This document shows positions 24,668 through 34,633 of a stretch of DNA of 64,000 nucleotides, piece by piece. The first letter of the stretch is position 1. Each line of letters opens with the position of its first letter. Origin of the DNA: Enterocloster bolteae. GTDB lineage: Bacteria; Bacillota; Clostridia; Lachnospirales; Lachnospiraceae. The translations under genes and the position numbers were made by a program. The stretch spans positions 22,345 to 86,344 of the forward strand of contig JAETNT010000011.1 in the NCBI GenBank assembly GCA_021772025.1, given 5' to 3'. The notes under the pieces were generated by a model that did not search any database, was not told the DNA's origin, and saw nothing but the letters and a program-made list of their open reading frames with translations.

Positions 24668-26537
24668 CATTGAGCACTGCAATGATCATCACCCCTACAT
24701 CGGCAAAAATAGCAAGCCACATATTGGCAATTCCCATGGCTCCCAGTATCAGACAGACCGCTTTGATTCCTAATGCAAATATAATATTCTGATAAACAAT
24801 TCCCAGGCATTTTTTGGAAATCTTAATGGCTTTTGCAATCTTCATAGGATCGTCATCCATCAGTACGATATCGGCGGCCTCAATTGCCGCATCGGACCCC
24901 AGCGCCCCCATGGCAATGCCGATATCGGCTCTGGATAATACCGGAGCATCGTTGATTCCATCTCCTACAAAAGCCAGCTTGGCTTTTCCTGACGCGCCGT
25001 TTCTTCTGTCTTTTTCTTCCAGAAGCTCTTCTACCTTGGAGACCTTATCAGCGGGAAGCAGCTCACTGTAGACCTGATCAATGTTCAGATCCGCCGCCAC
25101 CTGATCCGCCACTTTCGCGGCATCTCCTGTAAGCATAACCGTTTTCTGGATTCCTATTTCCTTCAGAGCCTGAACCGCGCCTTTTGAGCTTTCCTTTACC
25201 ACATCAGAAATGACAATATGCCCGGCATATTTTCCTCCGATTGCCATGTGGACGATGGTTCCGGTGCAGTGACAATTGATATAGGAAACGCCAAGCTGTC
25301 TCATCAGCTTATCATTTCCCGCCGCTACAGGAATTTTGTCTACTATAGCGGTGACGCCGTTTCCGCTGATTTCCTCAATATTTTCTACTCTGGAGCAATC
25401 CAGCTCTTTACCGTAGGCCCTCTGAATACTTTTACTGATAGGATGGAGCGATGCGCTTTCCGCCAGGGCTGCATACTCTAAAATTTTCTGATTTTCCAAT
25501 TCGTTATGATGAATTCCGTTTACCTGAAAGACTCCCTGAGTCAAGGTTCCGGTCTTATCAAATACTACATATTTCGTCTGGGACAGGCTCTCCAAATAAT
25601 TGGAGCCTTTTATTAAAATTCCCTCCCTGCTGGCTCCGCCGATACCCGCAAAAAAGCTTAGAGGAATACTGATAACCAAAGCGCAGGGGCAGCTGATAAC
25701 CAGGAAGGTCAGAGCCCGGTAGATCCATATGCTCCACTGGGGATCTACCCTGGAAATTCCCATTTGCACCAGAGGCGGAAGAACAGCTAAAGCCAAAGCG
25801 CCGTAACACACTGCCGGGGTATAGTACCGGGCAAATTTGGTGATAAAGTCTTCGGATTTGGACTTTCTGGTGCTGGAATTTTCCACCAGCTCCAGGATTT
25901 TGGACGCTGTGGATTCTTCGAATTCTTTCGTGGTGCGGATCCGCAAAACCCTAGTCATATTGATGCATCCGCTGATGATTTCATCTCCTTCCTTTACCTC
26001 TCTCGGAAGGCTTTCCCCGGTTAGCGCACTGGTATTTAAGCTGGAACTTCCCTCTATTACAACACCGTCAATCGGGACTTTTTCTCCGGGCCGAACTACA
26101 ATAACGGATCCGGTTTCCACATCGTCAGGATCCGCCTTTTTCAGCTCTCCATCCTCTTCAATATTGGCGTAGTCCGGACGAATATCCATAAGGGCACTGA
26201 TGTTTTTCCTGCTTTTTCCCACGGCATAGCTCTGAAATAATTCTCCAATCTGGTAAAAAAGCATAACGGCAATGGCTTCTACATAGTCGCCGCTCTCCAA
26301 CAGGCCAATGGCCATGGCTCCTATGGTAGCAACCGCCATCAGGAAATTTTCATCAAATACCTGGCGGTTCCGAATGCCATGAAATGCTTTCTTTAAGATA
26401 TCATAGCCAATAATCAGATAGGGAATCAGATATAAGGCAAACCGGGTGTAGCCATCCACCGGCGCAAAAGCCAGTCCTATCATTAAAATCGCCGCTGTAA
26501 TAATGCGGAACAGCATTTTTTTCTGCTTTTTGTTCAT
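24636..26537 (-). CDS. Zn/Cd-type heavy-metal P1B ATPase
   Basis: A 633-residue metal exporter. Catalytic phosphorylation motif DKTGT, actuator motif TGES, membrane metal site SCPCALVIS, P-domain GDGINDAPVL and nucleotide-domain His-Pro in 'AESASLHPISKS' are all present. The CPC with this context is the P1B-2 (Zn, Cd, Pb) type. The N-terminal metal-binding HMA domain seen in CadA/ZntA is absent: the protein goes straight into membrane segments. ATG 26537 follows GAAGGAGG; upstream in-frame starts up to 26621 are unsupported. The promoter carries an ArsR/SmtB-like inverted repeat but no such regulator gene is adjacent. Confidence 0.93.
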   Translation of the reverse strand: MNKKQKKMLFRIITAAILMIGLAFAPVDGYTRFALYLIPYLIIGYDILKKAFHGIRNRQVFDENFLMAVATIGAMAIGLLESGDYVEAIAVMLFYQIGELFQSYAVGKSRKNISALMDIRPDYANIEEDGELKKADPDDVETGSVIVVRPGEKVPIDGVVIEGSSSLNTSALTGESLPREVKEGDEIISGCINMTRVLRIRTTKEFEESTASKILELVENSSTRKSKSEDFITKFARYYTPAVCYGALALAVLPPLVQMGISRVDPQWSIWIYRALTFLVISCPCALVISIPLSFFAGIGGASREGILIKGSNYLESLSQTKYVVFDKTGTLTQGVFQVNGIHHNELENQKILEYAALAESASLHPISKSIQRAYGKELDCSRVENIEEISGNGVTAIVDKIPVAAGNDKLMRQLGVSYINCHCTGTIVHMAIGGKYAGHIVISDVVKESSKGAVQALKEIGIQKTVMLTGDAAKVADQVAADLNIDQVYSELLPADKVSKVEELLEEKDRRNGASGKAKLAFVGDGINDAPVLSRADIGIAMGALGSDAAIEAADIVLMDDDPMKIAKAIKISKKCLGIVYQNIIFALGIKAVCLILGAMGIANMWLAIFADVGVMIIAVLNAIRALFVKKL

Positions 26538-26618
26538 TTTCCGCAGACCTCCTTCACTTTTATTTTTCCACTGAGGGTATATTTCAGACAAAAGCACCTG
26601 GTATTTCATTCGTGTTAT

Positions 26619-26640
26619 CATATGAGCAACTATTCATATG
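26619..26640 (-). promoter_or_regulatory. ArsR/SmtB-like inverted repeat operator
   Basis: CATATGA (26619-26625) and TCATATG (26634-26640) separated by 8 bases. This resembles the ATATGAnCA...-TTCATAT targets of SmtB/CadC/CzrA-type metal sensors. It lies 16 bases downstream of the -10, as expected for metal-relieved repression of an efflux ATPase. Confidence 0.6.
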
Positions 26641-26656
26641 TACGAATATATTACAT

Positions 26657-26684
26657 AATATACTCTCTTTTTAAAAAAAGTCAA
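26657..26684 (-). promoter_or_regulatory. Promoter of the P-type ATPase gene
   Basis: Minus strand TTGACT (26679-26684), 16-base spacer of mainly T and A, TATATT (26657-26662). Position relative to the operator and gene start is convincing. Confidence 0.65.
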
Positions 26685-26704
26685 GGGAAAAATTGTGACA
26701 CAGC

Positions 26705-26748
26705 AACAGCCGGACAGAACCCGCAGGCCGCGGATCGTTCCGGCTGTT
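26705..26748 (-). terminator. Terminator hairpin after the anti-sigma-like gene
   Basis: AACAGCCGG (26705-26713) pairs with CCGGCTGTT (26740-26748), with further pairing possible in the GC-rich loop. It starts 8 bases past the gene's stop codon. The following minus-strand bases are only mildly T-rich, so strength is uncertain. Confidence 0.55.
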
Positions 26749-26755
26749 GTCTTTG

Positions 26756-27604
26756 TTATTTCATAATCTCCTTTGCCATTTCTATCATCTCGTTTTGAGT
26801 CAGCGTAGTATCAAAGGACATTAAATTGTATCTCACTCCCGCTGCGTTCCATGTTACCGAGGAAACAATCTTTTCCTCTACCTGATCGGTTCCATAACTG
26901 ATATACAGTTCTCCGGCTGCCTCGGCTGCTTTGTCAGCCTCTGTCAGCTCATAGGACACCGGCACAAATTTATAATGATCCTGATTGTAACGGTAGCCAA
27001 TACCTTCGTTTTCATTAGCGGAAACCTCATCGCCCGGTCTGGCCTTTCCCTGATTTAAATTTACATCCGCCATACCTGCCTTTCCATATACCAGATGCAT
27101 CTCCACAGGAAGCGGTGTCTCATTGCCTTGTTCATCAACTCCGGATACATAAACCGGTCTGCCGCTCTTAAAAGTAAATCCGTTCTCAAATGTCTCCGGC
27201 CCTTTTATCTCAAAGGGGATCCCACATTCCTTCTTCACTCTGGCAATTTCCCCGTAGGAAGTAAATTCCTCCACTGTACTGCTGTGGCTGGTAATTGCAG
27301 AAAATTTTCCGGCCGCCATTACCGCCGCGCTTCCTAAAATGCACATTGCCGCTGCAATAACCGCGATTTTTTTTACGTTCCATTTTGAATATCTCATAAG
27401 TCCTTCCTCCTTCTCGCCTTGTTTTATTCTCTCTATCACCTGTTGTCTCAAAGCCTTTTCTCTGGCCTCTGTCCAGACGGATTCCTCCCTGCTTCCAGCT
27501 AGGCTGAAGGTATCCGCCTCATTATACAGAGCTTCCCGGATCTGGTTGTCCAACTCCTCCTGCCAAAGGCTTTTCTGCATCTTCTCCTCGCGTGTTCCTC
27601 TCAC
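26756..27604 (-). CDS. Membrane-anchored anti-sigma-like protein
   Basis: A 282-residue protein encoded directly after an ECF sigma factor. Residues 1-78 are a charged cytoplasmic domain, followed by one membrane helix ('KKIAVIAAAMCILGSAAVMAAG') and an outer domain of about 180 residues resembling DUF4367-type domains. This layout, sigma plus single-span partner, is that of an anti-sigma factor; the zinc motif HxxxCxxC is not seen. GTG 27604 overlaps the sigma stop by GTGA and has GGGAGGG seven bases before it. ATG 27580, after GAGGAG, is an alternative start. Target sigma is inferred from position. Confidence 0.72.
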   Translation of the reverse strand: MRGTREEKMQKSLWQEELDNQIREALYNEADTFSLAGSREESVWTEAREKALRQQVIERIKQGEKEEGLMRYSKWNVKKIAVIAAAMCILGSAAVMAAGKFSAITSHSSTVEEFTSYGEIARVKKECGIPFEIKGPETFENGFTFKSGRPVYVSGVDEQGNETPLPVEMHLVYGKAGMADVNLNQGKARPGDEVSANENEGIGYRYNQDHYKFVPVSYELTEADKAAEAAGELYISYGTDQVEEKIVSSVTWNAAGVRYNLMSFDTTLTQNEMIEMAKEIMK

Positions 27605-28170
27605 AGCGATACCCTCCCTTCTGTAAGGCAAGCGCCCGAAAGCTCCTGACGCAGCCGTTTTCTCGCGCCGTAAAGCCGGGATTTTACAGTTCCTTCCAAA
27701 CAGCCGGATACGGCTGCGATCTCCTTTGTACCCATTTCCTCAAAATAATAGAGAATCACCGCTGTCCGCTGCTTCACCGGCAGCTTTTTGATTGCCTGAT
27801 AAAGCTCCAGAGATTCTTCCCGGCGCTCTACGCCTTTTAAAACAGGATCCATAGATTCCGCCCCGGCGGCATTACATGCCTCCATGGTATCTCCTGCCGG
27901 ATGTTCTCTGCCCTTTTTCTTTAAATAGCGCCAAGCAATCCGGGTCATCATCCGGATAAGCCAGGTCTTAAAATGCTCCGGCTCCCGGATGGTCTTTCTC
28001 TTTAAATAGACCTGTACAAAGGTTTCCTGTACAATATCCTCGCTGTCTGCATAATTTCCGGAAATCAGGTAGGCCAGACGCAAAAGATCTCTCTGGTTCT
28101 TTTCCATGATAGTTTCCAGAGCGTTGATGTCGTCTGCAATCATGCGCTGAACCAGCATTTTATCTTCCAT
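27601..28170 (-). CDS. ECF-type RNA polymerase sigma factor
   Basis: A 189-residue sigma-70-family protein. Region 2 is visible as 'LLRLAYLISGNYADSEDIVQETFVQVYLKRKTI' and 'HFKTWLIRMMTRIAWRYLKKKGRE', region 4 as 'LPVKQRTAVILYYFEEMGTKEIAAVSGCLEGTVKSRLYGARKRLRQEL'. Such factors direct transcription under envelope or other stress. ATG 28170 follows AGGAAGGAGG; in-frame starts up to 28236 are unsupported. It is translationally coupled to the membrane partner downstream. I saw no clear ECF-type autoregulated promoter by eye. Confidence 0.9.
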   Translation of the reverse strand: MEDKMLVQRMIADDINALETIMEKNQRDLLRLAYLISGNYADSEDIVQETFVQVYLKRKTIREPEHFKTWLIRMMTRIAWRYLKKKGREHPAGDTMEACNAAGAESMDPVLKGVERREESLELYQAIKKLPVKQRTAVILYYFEEMGTKEIAAVSGCLEGTVKSRLYGARKRLRQELSGACLTEGRVSL

Positions 28171-28255
28171 CCATATATCCTCCTTCCTGTTTGGTGCACC
28201 TGTCATATAGAGACAGCAGCTAAGGAAACGGTTCATTTTATTTTAAAAACTTTTT

Positions 28256-29134
28256 TCAATTCAATCTCCGGAGGATGGCCGGCATTTTCCTTACAGTGTA
28301 GTCATATCCGGCTTCCATAAAAGCTGTCATAGAAGAAAAATCCAAAAGGCCTGCTGTTTCCGGAACCTCCGGCCGTAAAATAAGTACATCTTCCTGAGAA
28401 TGGCACTGTTCCAGACTCTCGCTCCGGATAGAGAAAGATCGGGTCACCACATCCAAAATAGAGCTTTTTTTGCTGATTCCAAGATTTTTTCCCACATCTA
28501 CTCCTATCATCCTTTTTACTCCTACTGCTGCCAGAAGGCTGGTGGGCAGATTGTAGGTGACTCCGCCGTCCACCAGCATCCTGCCGTCCAAGCTTCTGGG
28601 ACAAAAAATCCCCGGAAAACTGCTGCTGGCCATCATGATCTGGCAGAGCATCCCTCTGTTCTCCCAGTATACCGGCTCCCCGGACACCTGCTTTTCTTTT
28701 CTTCCTACCGGATCCTGATTGGTATAAATCACGGTCCGGCCGGAATATAAATCCACCGCCGGGATTAAGATTCCCAGGGTCGAATCTTCTATTCCTTTTC
28801 CGTCTGTAATATGGCAGAGATATTGAAGAAGACGGTTTCCTTTTAAAAACCCCTTTAAACAAGTGGGTTTTCGGCGCAAAAGCTGAGGGATAAAACGAAG
28901 CATCCCCAGATAGTCCGGATCTAAATAGCGGGGGCCGAACCGAGCCAAATAGGTTACCTCTTCCTTAATCTCTCCCGGAGTCATTCCTGCCGCCAGGCAT
29001 CCGGCCACAATGCTTCCCGCGCTGGTTCCTGCCACCACATCCGGCACAAGCCCTTGTTCATATAGTGCCATTAAAACACCTGCATGGGCCGCTCCCTTTG
29101 CTCCGCCTCCTGACAAAGCCAAACCAAACTTCAT
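28256..29134 (-). CDS. Patatin-like phospholipase (RssA/YlbK type)
   Basis: A 292-residue serine hydrolase. The oxyanion loop GGGAKG is at 9-14, the nucleophile elbow GTSAG at 36-40 (Ser38), and the catalytic Asp is in VDGGVTYNLP near residue 205. No signal peptide, so it is intracellular or peripherally membrane-bound. It would hydrolyse phospholipid or lysophospholipid acyl esters. It lies 85 bases upstream of the sigma gene, perhaps on the same transcript. Confidence 0.9.
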   Translation of the reverse strand: MKFGLALSGGGAKGAAHAGVLMALYEQGLVPDVVAGTSAGSIVAGCLAAGMTPGEIKEEVTYLARFGPRYLDPDYLGMLRFIPQLLRRKPTCLKGFLKGNRLLQYLCHITDGKGIEDSTLGILIPAVDLYSGRTVIYTNQDPVGRKEKQVSGEPVYWENRGMLCQIMMASSSFPGIFCPRSLDGRMLVDGGVTYNLPTSLLAAVGVKRMIGVDVGKNLGISKKSSILDVVTRSFSIRSESLEQCHSQEDVLILRPEVPETAGLLDFSSMTAFMEAGYDYTVRKMPAILRRLN

Positions 29135-29223
29135 ACCCTTCTCCTGAAATTTATATTTCTTTCCATCAGTCTATTCTCAGGCAGTCCGATAAATTCAGTT
29201 TCCCGGGATGTCATTTCCCTAAA

Positions 29224-29286
29224 AACAGGATATTGCGCTGACAGGCAAGGTCTCATACCTTTTGTCTGTCAGCGCAATATCCTGTT
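29224..29286 (-). terminator. Long perfect terminator hairpin after the Crp-like gene
   Basis: A 21-base perfect inverted repeat (29224-29244 with 29266-29286) with core GATATTGCGCTGACAG. The loop can extend the stem by AAGGT/ACCTT. The minus-strand side is followed by TTTTT-like bases. It overlaps the stop codon of the Crp-like gene. The stem is longer than needed for termination, so it may also protect the 3' end or be a dispersed repeat. Confidence 0.75.
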
Positions 29287-29950
29287 ACACAATCTTTAGT
29301 ATAAACCAATTTCGCTTTGCTTCCAGATATCCTTCCTTTTGAAGCTTTCCCAATTCGCTGGACATGGCGCTTCTATCCACCGCCAGATAATCCGCCAATT
29401 CCTGCCTGCTAAAAGGCACCTCAAAGGAAGGGCTTCCGTTTTTCACTGCTTCCTCAGAAAGGTAAGACAGCAGCTTTTCCCTGGTGGTCTTTCTGGCCAT
29501 GTGACGGATATTCCGATCCATCCGCACATTCTGCTCCGCCAGGATCCGAAGCATATTCTGAAGCAGCCGGTTATGGAAACCGCAGGCCAGGTTGCATACA
29601 TTAATCATCCGCTTATACTCCATAAAAACAACCTCACACTTTTCTACCGCAATGAGTCCCACCGGAAGGATGGTGGCCTGGGCGCAGGCAAACTCAGGGC
29701 CGAACAGGCCCCCCGCTCCCAGAACCTCAAACCGCTCCTCTCCGCCCCAGAAGTCTTCCCGTACTACTTGGCCGCTCCCGTCCAAAATCATGGCAAAATC
29801 TGTAGCAGCCATTCCCATACGGCAGATGTATTCCCCGCTTTCAAACTGTCTCTGATCCGCTGCCAGACACTGGAGCATAGGAGGAATCTCCTCATCCCGA
29901 AGTCCGTAAAACAGCGGCGACCTCTTAATCACATGCAAAAAATCATCCAT
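29285..29950 (-). CDS. Crp/Fnr-family transcriptional regulator
   Basis: A 221-residue regulator. A cyclic-nucleotide-binding-like beta-roll occupies about 20-125 ('GEYICRMGMAATDFAMILDGSGQVV'), then a long helix and a winged HTH ('FSRQELADYLAVDRSAMSSELGKLQKEGYLEAKRNWFIL'). The conserved PGE/R/S-T cAMP residues are not evident and there is no Cys cluster for an FeS centre, so the ligand is unknown. The ATG at 29950 lies one base after the argH stop with no strong site of its own, implying translation coupled to argH. It may sense redox or another small signal. Confidence 0.88.
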   Translation of the reverse strand: MDDFLHVIKRSPLFYGLRDEEIPPMLQCLAADQRQFESGEYICRMGMAATDFAMILDGSGQVVREDFWGGEERFEVLGAGGLFGPEFACAQATILPVGLIAVEKCEVVFMEYKRMINVCNLACGFHNRLLQNMLRILAEQNVRMDRNIRHMARKTTREKLLSYLSEEAVKNGSPSFEVPFSRQELADYLAVDRSAMSSELGKLQKEGYLEAKRNWFILKIV

Positions 29951-29951
29951 T

Positions 29952-31352
29952 TTAGTTATTTTTCCACCCTTTTCGTTGTATATCCAACAACTCATCCCGG
30001 TAAACTGCAATTACCTTCTCCATAGCTTTCCGCCCCGGAGCGCCAACAGTTGTCCTCCGCTCAACACAGGCGGTCATGCTGATAGCCTCATAAATATCTT
30101 CCTCAAATACCGGGCTGATGGTCTTGTATTCCTCCAAGGTCATATTATCCAGTGCAATCCCTTTTTCAATGCAAAACAGCACCAGCCGGCCCACAATGCC
30201 ATGAGCGTCCCGAAACGCCACTCCCTTTCCCACCAGATAATCTGCCGCATCCGTGGCGTTGGTAAATCCGTTTCTGGCGCTGGCCTCCATAACACTCTTA
30301 TTAAAGGTCATAGTGGAAATCATCCCTGTAAACAGGACCAGACAGCCTTTTACTGTATCAATGGCGTCAAAAGTCAGCTCTTTATCCTCCTGCATGTCCT
30401 TATTATAAGCCAGGGGAAGCCCCTTCATAGTGGTGAGAAGGGATACCAGAGCACCGTAGACCCGCCCGGTCTTCCCCCGGATCAGCTCTGCAATATCCGG
30501 ATTCTTTTTCTGAGGCATAATGCTGCTTCCGGTACTGTAAGAATCATCAATCTCCACAAACCGGTATTCATTAGTATTCCATATAATAATCTCCTCGCAG
30601 AACCGACTTAAATGCATGGAAATAATGGACAATGCAGATAAAAATTCAATCAGATAATCCCTGTCTGCCACAGAGTCCATAGAATTTAAAGTAGGCCCGT
30701 AAAATCCCAAAAGTTCTGCTGTATAGTCCCTGTCCAGAGGATAAGTGGTCCCCGCCAGAGCCCCAGAGCCTAATGGACAGTAATTCATCCTCTGGTAAAT
30801 GTCAAAAAGGCGCAGGCGATCCCTATGAAACATCTCAAAATAAGCGCCTATATGGTGAGCCAGGGTAATAGGCTGGGCTTTTTGAAGATGGGTAAACCCC
30901 GGCATAAAGGTATCCAGATTTTCTTCCATAATCTTAAGAAGTTCCTTTAAAAGTTCCTCTAACAGCCCGTCAATCTCTTTTATCTCATCCCTGGTGTATA
31001 ATTTCATGTCCAGAGCTACCTGATCATTGCGGCTTCTCCCCGTATGGAGCCGTTTTCCCGCCTCTCCGATTCTTTCTGTCAGAGTTTCCTCCACAAAAGA
31101 GTGAATGTCCTCCGCTCCGGTGTCAATGGCAAGACTCCCACTTTCAATATCCTCTAAAATTCCCAAAAGCCCTGTGGTAATCTTATCCTTATCTTCTTCG
31201 GAAATAATCCCTTGTCTGGCAAGCATTGCCACATGGGCCACACTGCCCCGGATGTCCTGACGGTAAAGCTTCTGGTCAAAAGACAGAGATTCGTTAAAAT
31301 TGTGTACCAGCTGATTGGTTTCTTTGGTAAAGCGTCCGCCCCATAGTTTCAT
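29952..31352 (-). CDS. argH: Argininosuccinate lyase
   Basis: A 466-residue enzyme of normal length. The family signature [11 protein letters not shown] is present, and the N-terminus MKLWGGRF is diagnostic. It splits argininosuccinate into arginine and fumarate, the last step of arginine biosynthesis. argG is not adjacent; instead the gene lies between a YfhO-like gene (25 bases upstream) and a Crp-like regulator. Confidence 0.97.
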   Translation of the reverse strand: MKLWGGRFTKETNQLVHNFNESLSFDQKLYRQDIRGSVAHVAMLARQGIISEEDKDKITTGLLGILEDIESGSLAIDTGAEDIHSFVEETLTERIGEAGKRLHTGRSRNDQVALDMKLYTRDEIKEIDGLLEELLKELLKIMEENLDTFMPGFTHLQKAQPITLAHHIGAYFEMFHRDRLRLFDIYQRMNYCPLGSGALAGTTYPLDRDYTAELLGFYGPTLNSMDSVADRDYLIEFLSALSIISMHLSRFCEEIIIWNTNEYRFVEIDDSYSTGSSIMPQKKNPDIAELIRGKTGRVYGALVSLLTTMKGLPLAYNKDMQEDKELTFDAIDTVKGCLVLFTGMISTMTFNKSVMEASARNGFTNATDAADYLVGKGVAFRDAHGIVGRLVLFCIEKGIALDNMTLEEYKTISPVFEEDIYEAISMTACVERRTTVGAPGRKAMEKVIAVYRDELLDIQRKGWKNN

Positions 31353-31377
31353 AATGGCTGTCTCTCCTTTGTTCCTG

Positions 31378-34158
31378 TTAATTTTCTGATGCAGAATATG
31401 GTTGGTTCCGTTTTTTCAAAACATTTCGTATAGCAGCAAATGCCACCAAAAGGGCGCTGCAAAAGGTGAGGATAATACCCTCTTTTAATCCCCGGGGACA
31501 ATAAGTCATAGAAACCGTATGGCGGCCTTCTGTAAGCCGCACTCCTAAAAAGGTGTCCATCAGCTTTTCTCCCGGAACCGTCTGGCCATCTACCTGGATT
31601 TCCCATCCTTCGTCATAGGGAATGGAAGTAAATAAAATTCCTTCATATCCGGCGGTAACCTCTCCGGCCAATTCGTCATCGCTCCATCTTGTCAGCTTCC
31701 AGGGCATCCGATTTAAAATGTCACATACTTCCGCCAACCCGGTTTCCTCAAACCGGTAAATCCGCACGTCCAGGATCTGATCGCTGTCGCAGGTCATGGA
31801 AAGGCTCTGTCCGCTGTCTAAGTGCCCCAACTCCAAAAAGTATCCTCTATCCACGTTTTCAAAAGTTTTCGACTCCTCTCCGCAGCTGACCGTCACCTCT
31901 TTTATTTTTCGGTTCATAACAAAGACATAATATTCCCCGGATTCTTCCGGTGAAAATTCAAACTGATTTCCATAAACCTCCCCATAAGCCTCCGCCAATA
32001 CAGGGCTGGCCCCAAGAGCTGTACATAAATCATTCTGCACGTCCGCCGGATTTGCCATATCAAGCTGCCAGTATTCTTCCAGGCTGCCGTCAATCATAAA
32101 GCCCAGAGGAAGAACATAAGTATTTTCATACAAAAAAGTCTGCCCTGACTCCGCCGCATAAGTCGTGTACTCATCGTAAAGGGGTTTTTCTGAATACAGC
32201 CGGTATTTCACCCCAAAGAGCGCATCTACCAGCGGCGTACTTCCTGTAATGCTGTAAGCATTGGTAGAGCTTTCACACCCTATTTTCTTAAAAAATGCAG
32301 ATAAGTCTGCATTGGCAGTGGAAGAAAACAAAGATACGGATGGGAAATTCATCCACGCCCCGTCATTTTTAGTTTTCCGATTCATTTTTTCCACCCGAAA
32401 AAAGTTCTCATTGGGTATCAGATCCTTTACCAATTCCCGGACTTCCTGGTTGTCTTTTATATAACTGGTCCGGCTTGTGGTGGTTACAGAGGTTATAGTA
32501 GTATTTACCGTGGCCTCAATAGATACCAGCCCCAGAGTTAACAGCACCAGAGTATTCCGGCTGGCCCGGCGGTTAATGTAAAGCCACATGAGCCCTGCAT
32601 ATCCGGCTAAAAAAATCAGCGCTGCATAAAATACGGAAAAATGAAAGTGTTCCTCTGTTACCAGCTTTTCCGCCAGGATAACAAAACCTGCGGATACCCA
32701 AAACGCCTGGGATACCTGGCGCAGCGAGATTTCTTCCCGATACATATAAGCCCGATAACAGATTACCAGCATCAAAAAGATGTAGATAAAGGACTGGCGG
32801 CAGGGAAGGCTGTTGGGGAAATGAAATCCGTGCCAGACAAAGTTTAATACATTAACGGAAAAGCTGGCAAAAAATATGAGGAGCATTCCCAGATATACAG
32901 CCTTTTCCTTAAGGGAAACTTTTTTGCAGGCCAGATAAAGGAGAAACAGCAGAAGTACTGCTACGCCGCAGTAAATATTAGGCCAATGATCCAGCCCAAT
33001 CTCTGTCTCCACATTGCCAAGGTGGCGGGCAATCATATCAAATATAGAAAAATAGGAGCTGACGGTCTTAGGAAAGTTAAAATCCGCAGAAGCTGTGGCC
33101 CGAAGAGCAAAAATCTCCGGAAGAAGCACTGCCGCCGCAAGTCCTCCTGCCAGGAGAGAATAAGCGGCAAACTGCCATACTGCCTTTCCCAGTCTTCTAA
33201 AACCTTTCCAGCCCTCTAAAATTAAAAGAGCTCCAAAATAGATGACCATAAAGATACAGATCATAATAGAGATATAATAGTTAGAAAGAATGGCCATTCC
33301 CAGGGAAATACAATACAGGATCCCTTTTTGTTCCTTTACCAGCCGCTCCAGTCCCAGCGCAATCACAGGGAACAGTACAATGCAGTCCAGCCACATAATG
33401 TTCCAGCTATAGGCGGCCATATATCCGGACAAGGCATAAAAAACGCCGAAAAATGCTACTCCAAAATCCCTGCCCCCACAGTGCTTTTGCAAATACCAAG
33501 CCATAGACAGGCCAGCCAGCCCGGTTTTAATCACAATGGAGTAGGTCATAAATTCAATGATCAATTCCTTGGGACACAAAATCAGCAGCCAATTTAAAGG
33601 GCTTGCCAAATAGTAGGCATAGAGGGCCGCAAAATTCACCCCCAAGCCCACATTCCAGCTATAAAAAAGGCTGCCGCCGTGAGTCAGCTTATACTGAAAC
33701 TCCGAAAAAAACGGGGCATACTGATGATACATATCCGTCCTTAAAAAGCTTTCCTCCCCAAAAGGAAAGATCCCTCTTTGAAGGAAAATAATCAGCATAG
33801 CCAGAACCGGCACCACAAAAGCAGCGGTTAACCCGTCTGCCGGGCGGACAAACTTCCAGTGGTCCTCAGAATTTTCCTCTTCCGGTTCATATTCTTCCGG
33901 ATTATATTCTTCTGGTTCATACTCCTGTATTTCTTCCTGATACTGATCTTCATCTTCTTTTGGGCTTTTGGCAGAAACTTCTCCGGTTTGCCCGGAAAAG
34001 TCCTCCGTTTCTTCTTTTAAAAGGCGGCTGTACTCTCTCTGAGCATTTAAAAGCTCCCTGGCTCCGGGCACCTTTGGCCTATCCTTTAATTCTTCTTCCT
34101 GCATGTCCAGCAATTCCTCCAATTCTCTGGATATTTGCTCTACTTCTTCATGCCCCAT
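31378..34158 (-). CDS. YfhO-family multispanning membrane protein
   Basis: A 926-residue protein. Residues 1-105 are cytoplasmic and acidic, with imperfect repeats of the type [16 protein letters not shown] near 70-95. Then come about a dozen membrane helices with the YfhO/GT-C blocks '[25 protein letters not shown]' and '[27 protein letters not shown]', an extracytoplasmic region from about 560, and a last helix near the C-terminus. YfhO relatives use undecaprenyl-phosphate sugars to glycosylate teichoic acids or related polymers on the outer face. The ATG at 34158 overlaps the gtrA-like stop. The partner GtrA-like gene supports an envelope-glycosylation role. Confidence 0.88.
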   Translation of the reverse strand: MGHEEVEQISRELEELLDMQEEELKDRPKVPGARELLNAQREYSRLLKEETEDFSGQTGEVSAKSPKEDEDQYQEEIQEYEPEEYNPEEYEPEEENSEDHWKFVRPADGLTAAFVVPVLAMLIIFLQRGIFPFGEESFLRTDMYHQYAPFFSEFQYKLTHGGSLFYSWNVGLGVNFAALYAYYLASPLNWLLILCPKELIIEFMTYSIVIKTGLAGLSMAWYLQKHCGGRDFGVAFFGVFYALSGYMAAYSWNIMWLDCIVLFPVIALGLERLVKEQKGILYCISLGMAILSNYYISIMICIFMVIYFGALLILEGWKGFRRLGKAVWQFAAYSLLAGGLAAAVLLPEIFALRATASADFNFPKTVSSYFSIFDMIARHLGNVETEIGLDHWPNIYCGVAVLLLFLLYLACKKVSLKEKAVYLGMLLIFFASFSVNVLNFVWHGFHFPNSLPCRQSFIYIFLMLVICYRAYMYREEISLRQVSQAFWVSAGFVILAEKLVTEEHFHFSVFYAALIFLAGYAGLMWLYINRRASRNTLVLLTLGLVSIEATVNTTITSVTTTSRTSYIKDNQEVRELVKDLIPNENFFRVEKMNRKTKNDGAWMNFPSVSLFSSTANADLSAFFKKIGCESSTNAYSITGSTPLVDALFGVKYRLYSEKPLYDEYTTYAAESGQTFLYENTYVLPLGFMIDGSLEEYWQLDMANPADVQNDLCTALGASPVLAEAYGEVYGNQFEFSPEESGEYYVFVMNRKIKEVTVSCGEESKTFENVDRGYFLELGHLDSGQSLSMTCDSDQILDVRIYRFEETGLAEVCDILNRMPWKLTRWSDDELAGEVTAGYEGILFTSIPYDEGWEIQVDGQTVPGEKLMDTFLGVRLTEGRHTVSMTYCPRGLKEGIILTFCSALLVAFAAIRNVLKKRNQPYSASEN

Positions 34159-34585
34159 TATCAATTCCCTTCTCCCTGGAATCCTTAAAGATCCAAAGTT
34201 TGCTGAATACATAATTCATAATCAGGTTGACTGCCGATGTAATCAGCTTAGCCAAATATTTATTCCATTTCATCCAATCAACCATTCCGACCATCATCAG
34301 CCAGGTCAAAATCCCCGACACTCCCCGACAGGCTACAAATGCCGAAAATTCCTTCCATAGATAGGAAGGCCAGAAATTGAAATTGCGAAATACAATCACC
34401 TTATTAACCACATAGGCAAATGCAACGGCGGCTATCCAGGACGCTGCCTGAGCGATTTTATAATCAATCCCCGACTCACACATAACTGCATAAACTACCC
34501 AGTCTACCAAGGTAGTCAATACTCCGCATATAATATATGAAATAGTTTCATAGTTGACGCATTTCTTCCATATTTTTTCTAACAC
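34148..34585 (-). CDS. GtrA-family membrane protein
   Basis: A 145-residue protein with four membrane helices and the family blocks 'YIICGVLTTLVDWVVYAVM' and 'YVVNKVIVFRN'. GtrA proteins are thought to flip undecaprenyl-phosphate-linked sugars across the membrane. It overlaps the start of the YfhO-like gene by 11 bases, a natural pairing of lipid-sugar flippase with glycosyltransferase. Confidence 0.9.
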   Translation of the reverse strand: MLEKIWKKCVNYETISYIICGVLTTLVDWVVYAVMCESGIDYKIAQAASWIAAVAFAYVVNKVIVFRNFNFWPSYLWKEFSAFVACRGVSGILTWLMMVGMVDWMKWNKYLAKLITSAVNLIMNYVFSKLWIFKDSREKGIDNGA

Positions 34586-34633
34586 GGCCGTTCTCCTTTA
34601 GTTTCTCATATCTATTATCTATCTATTCTACCG

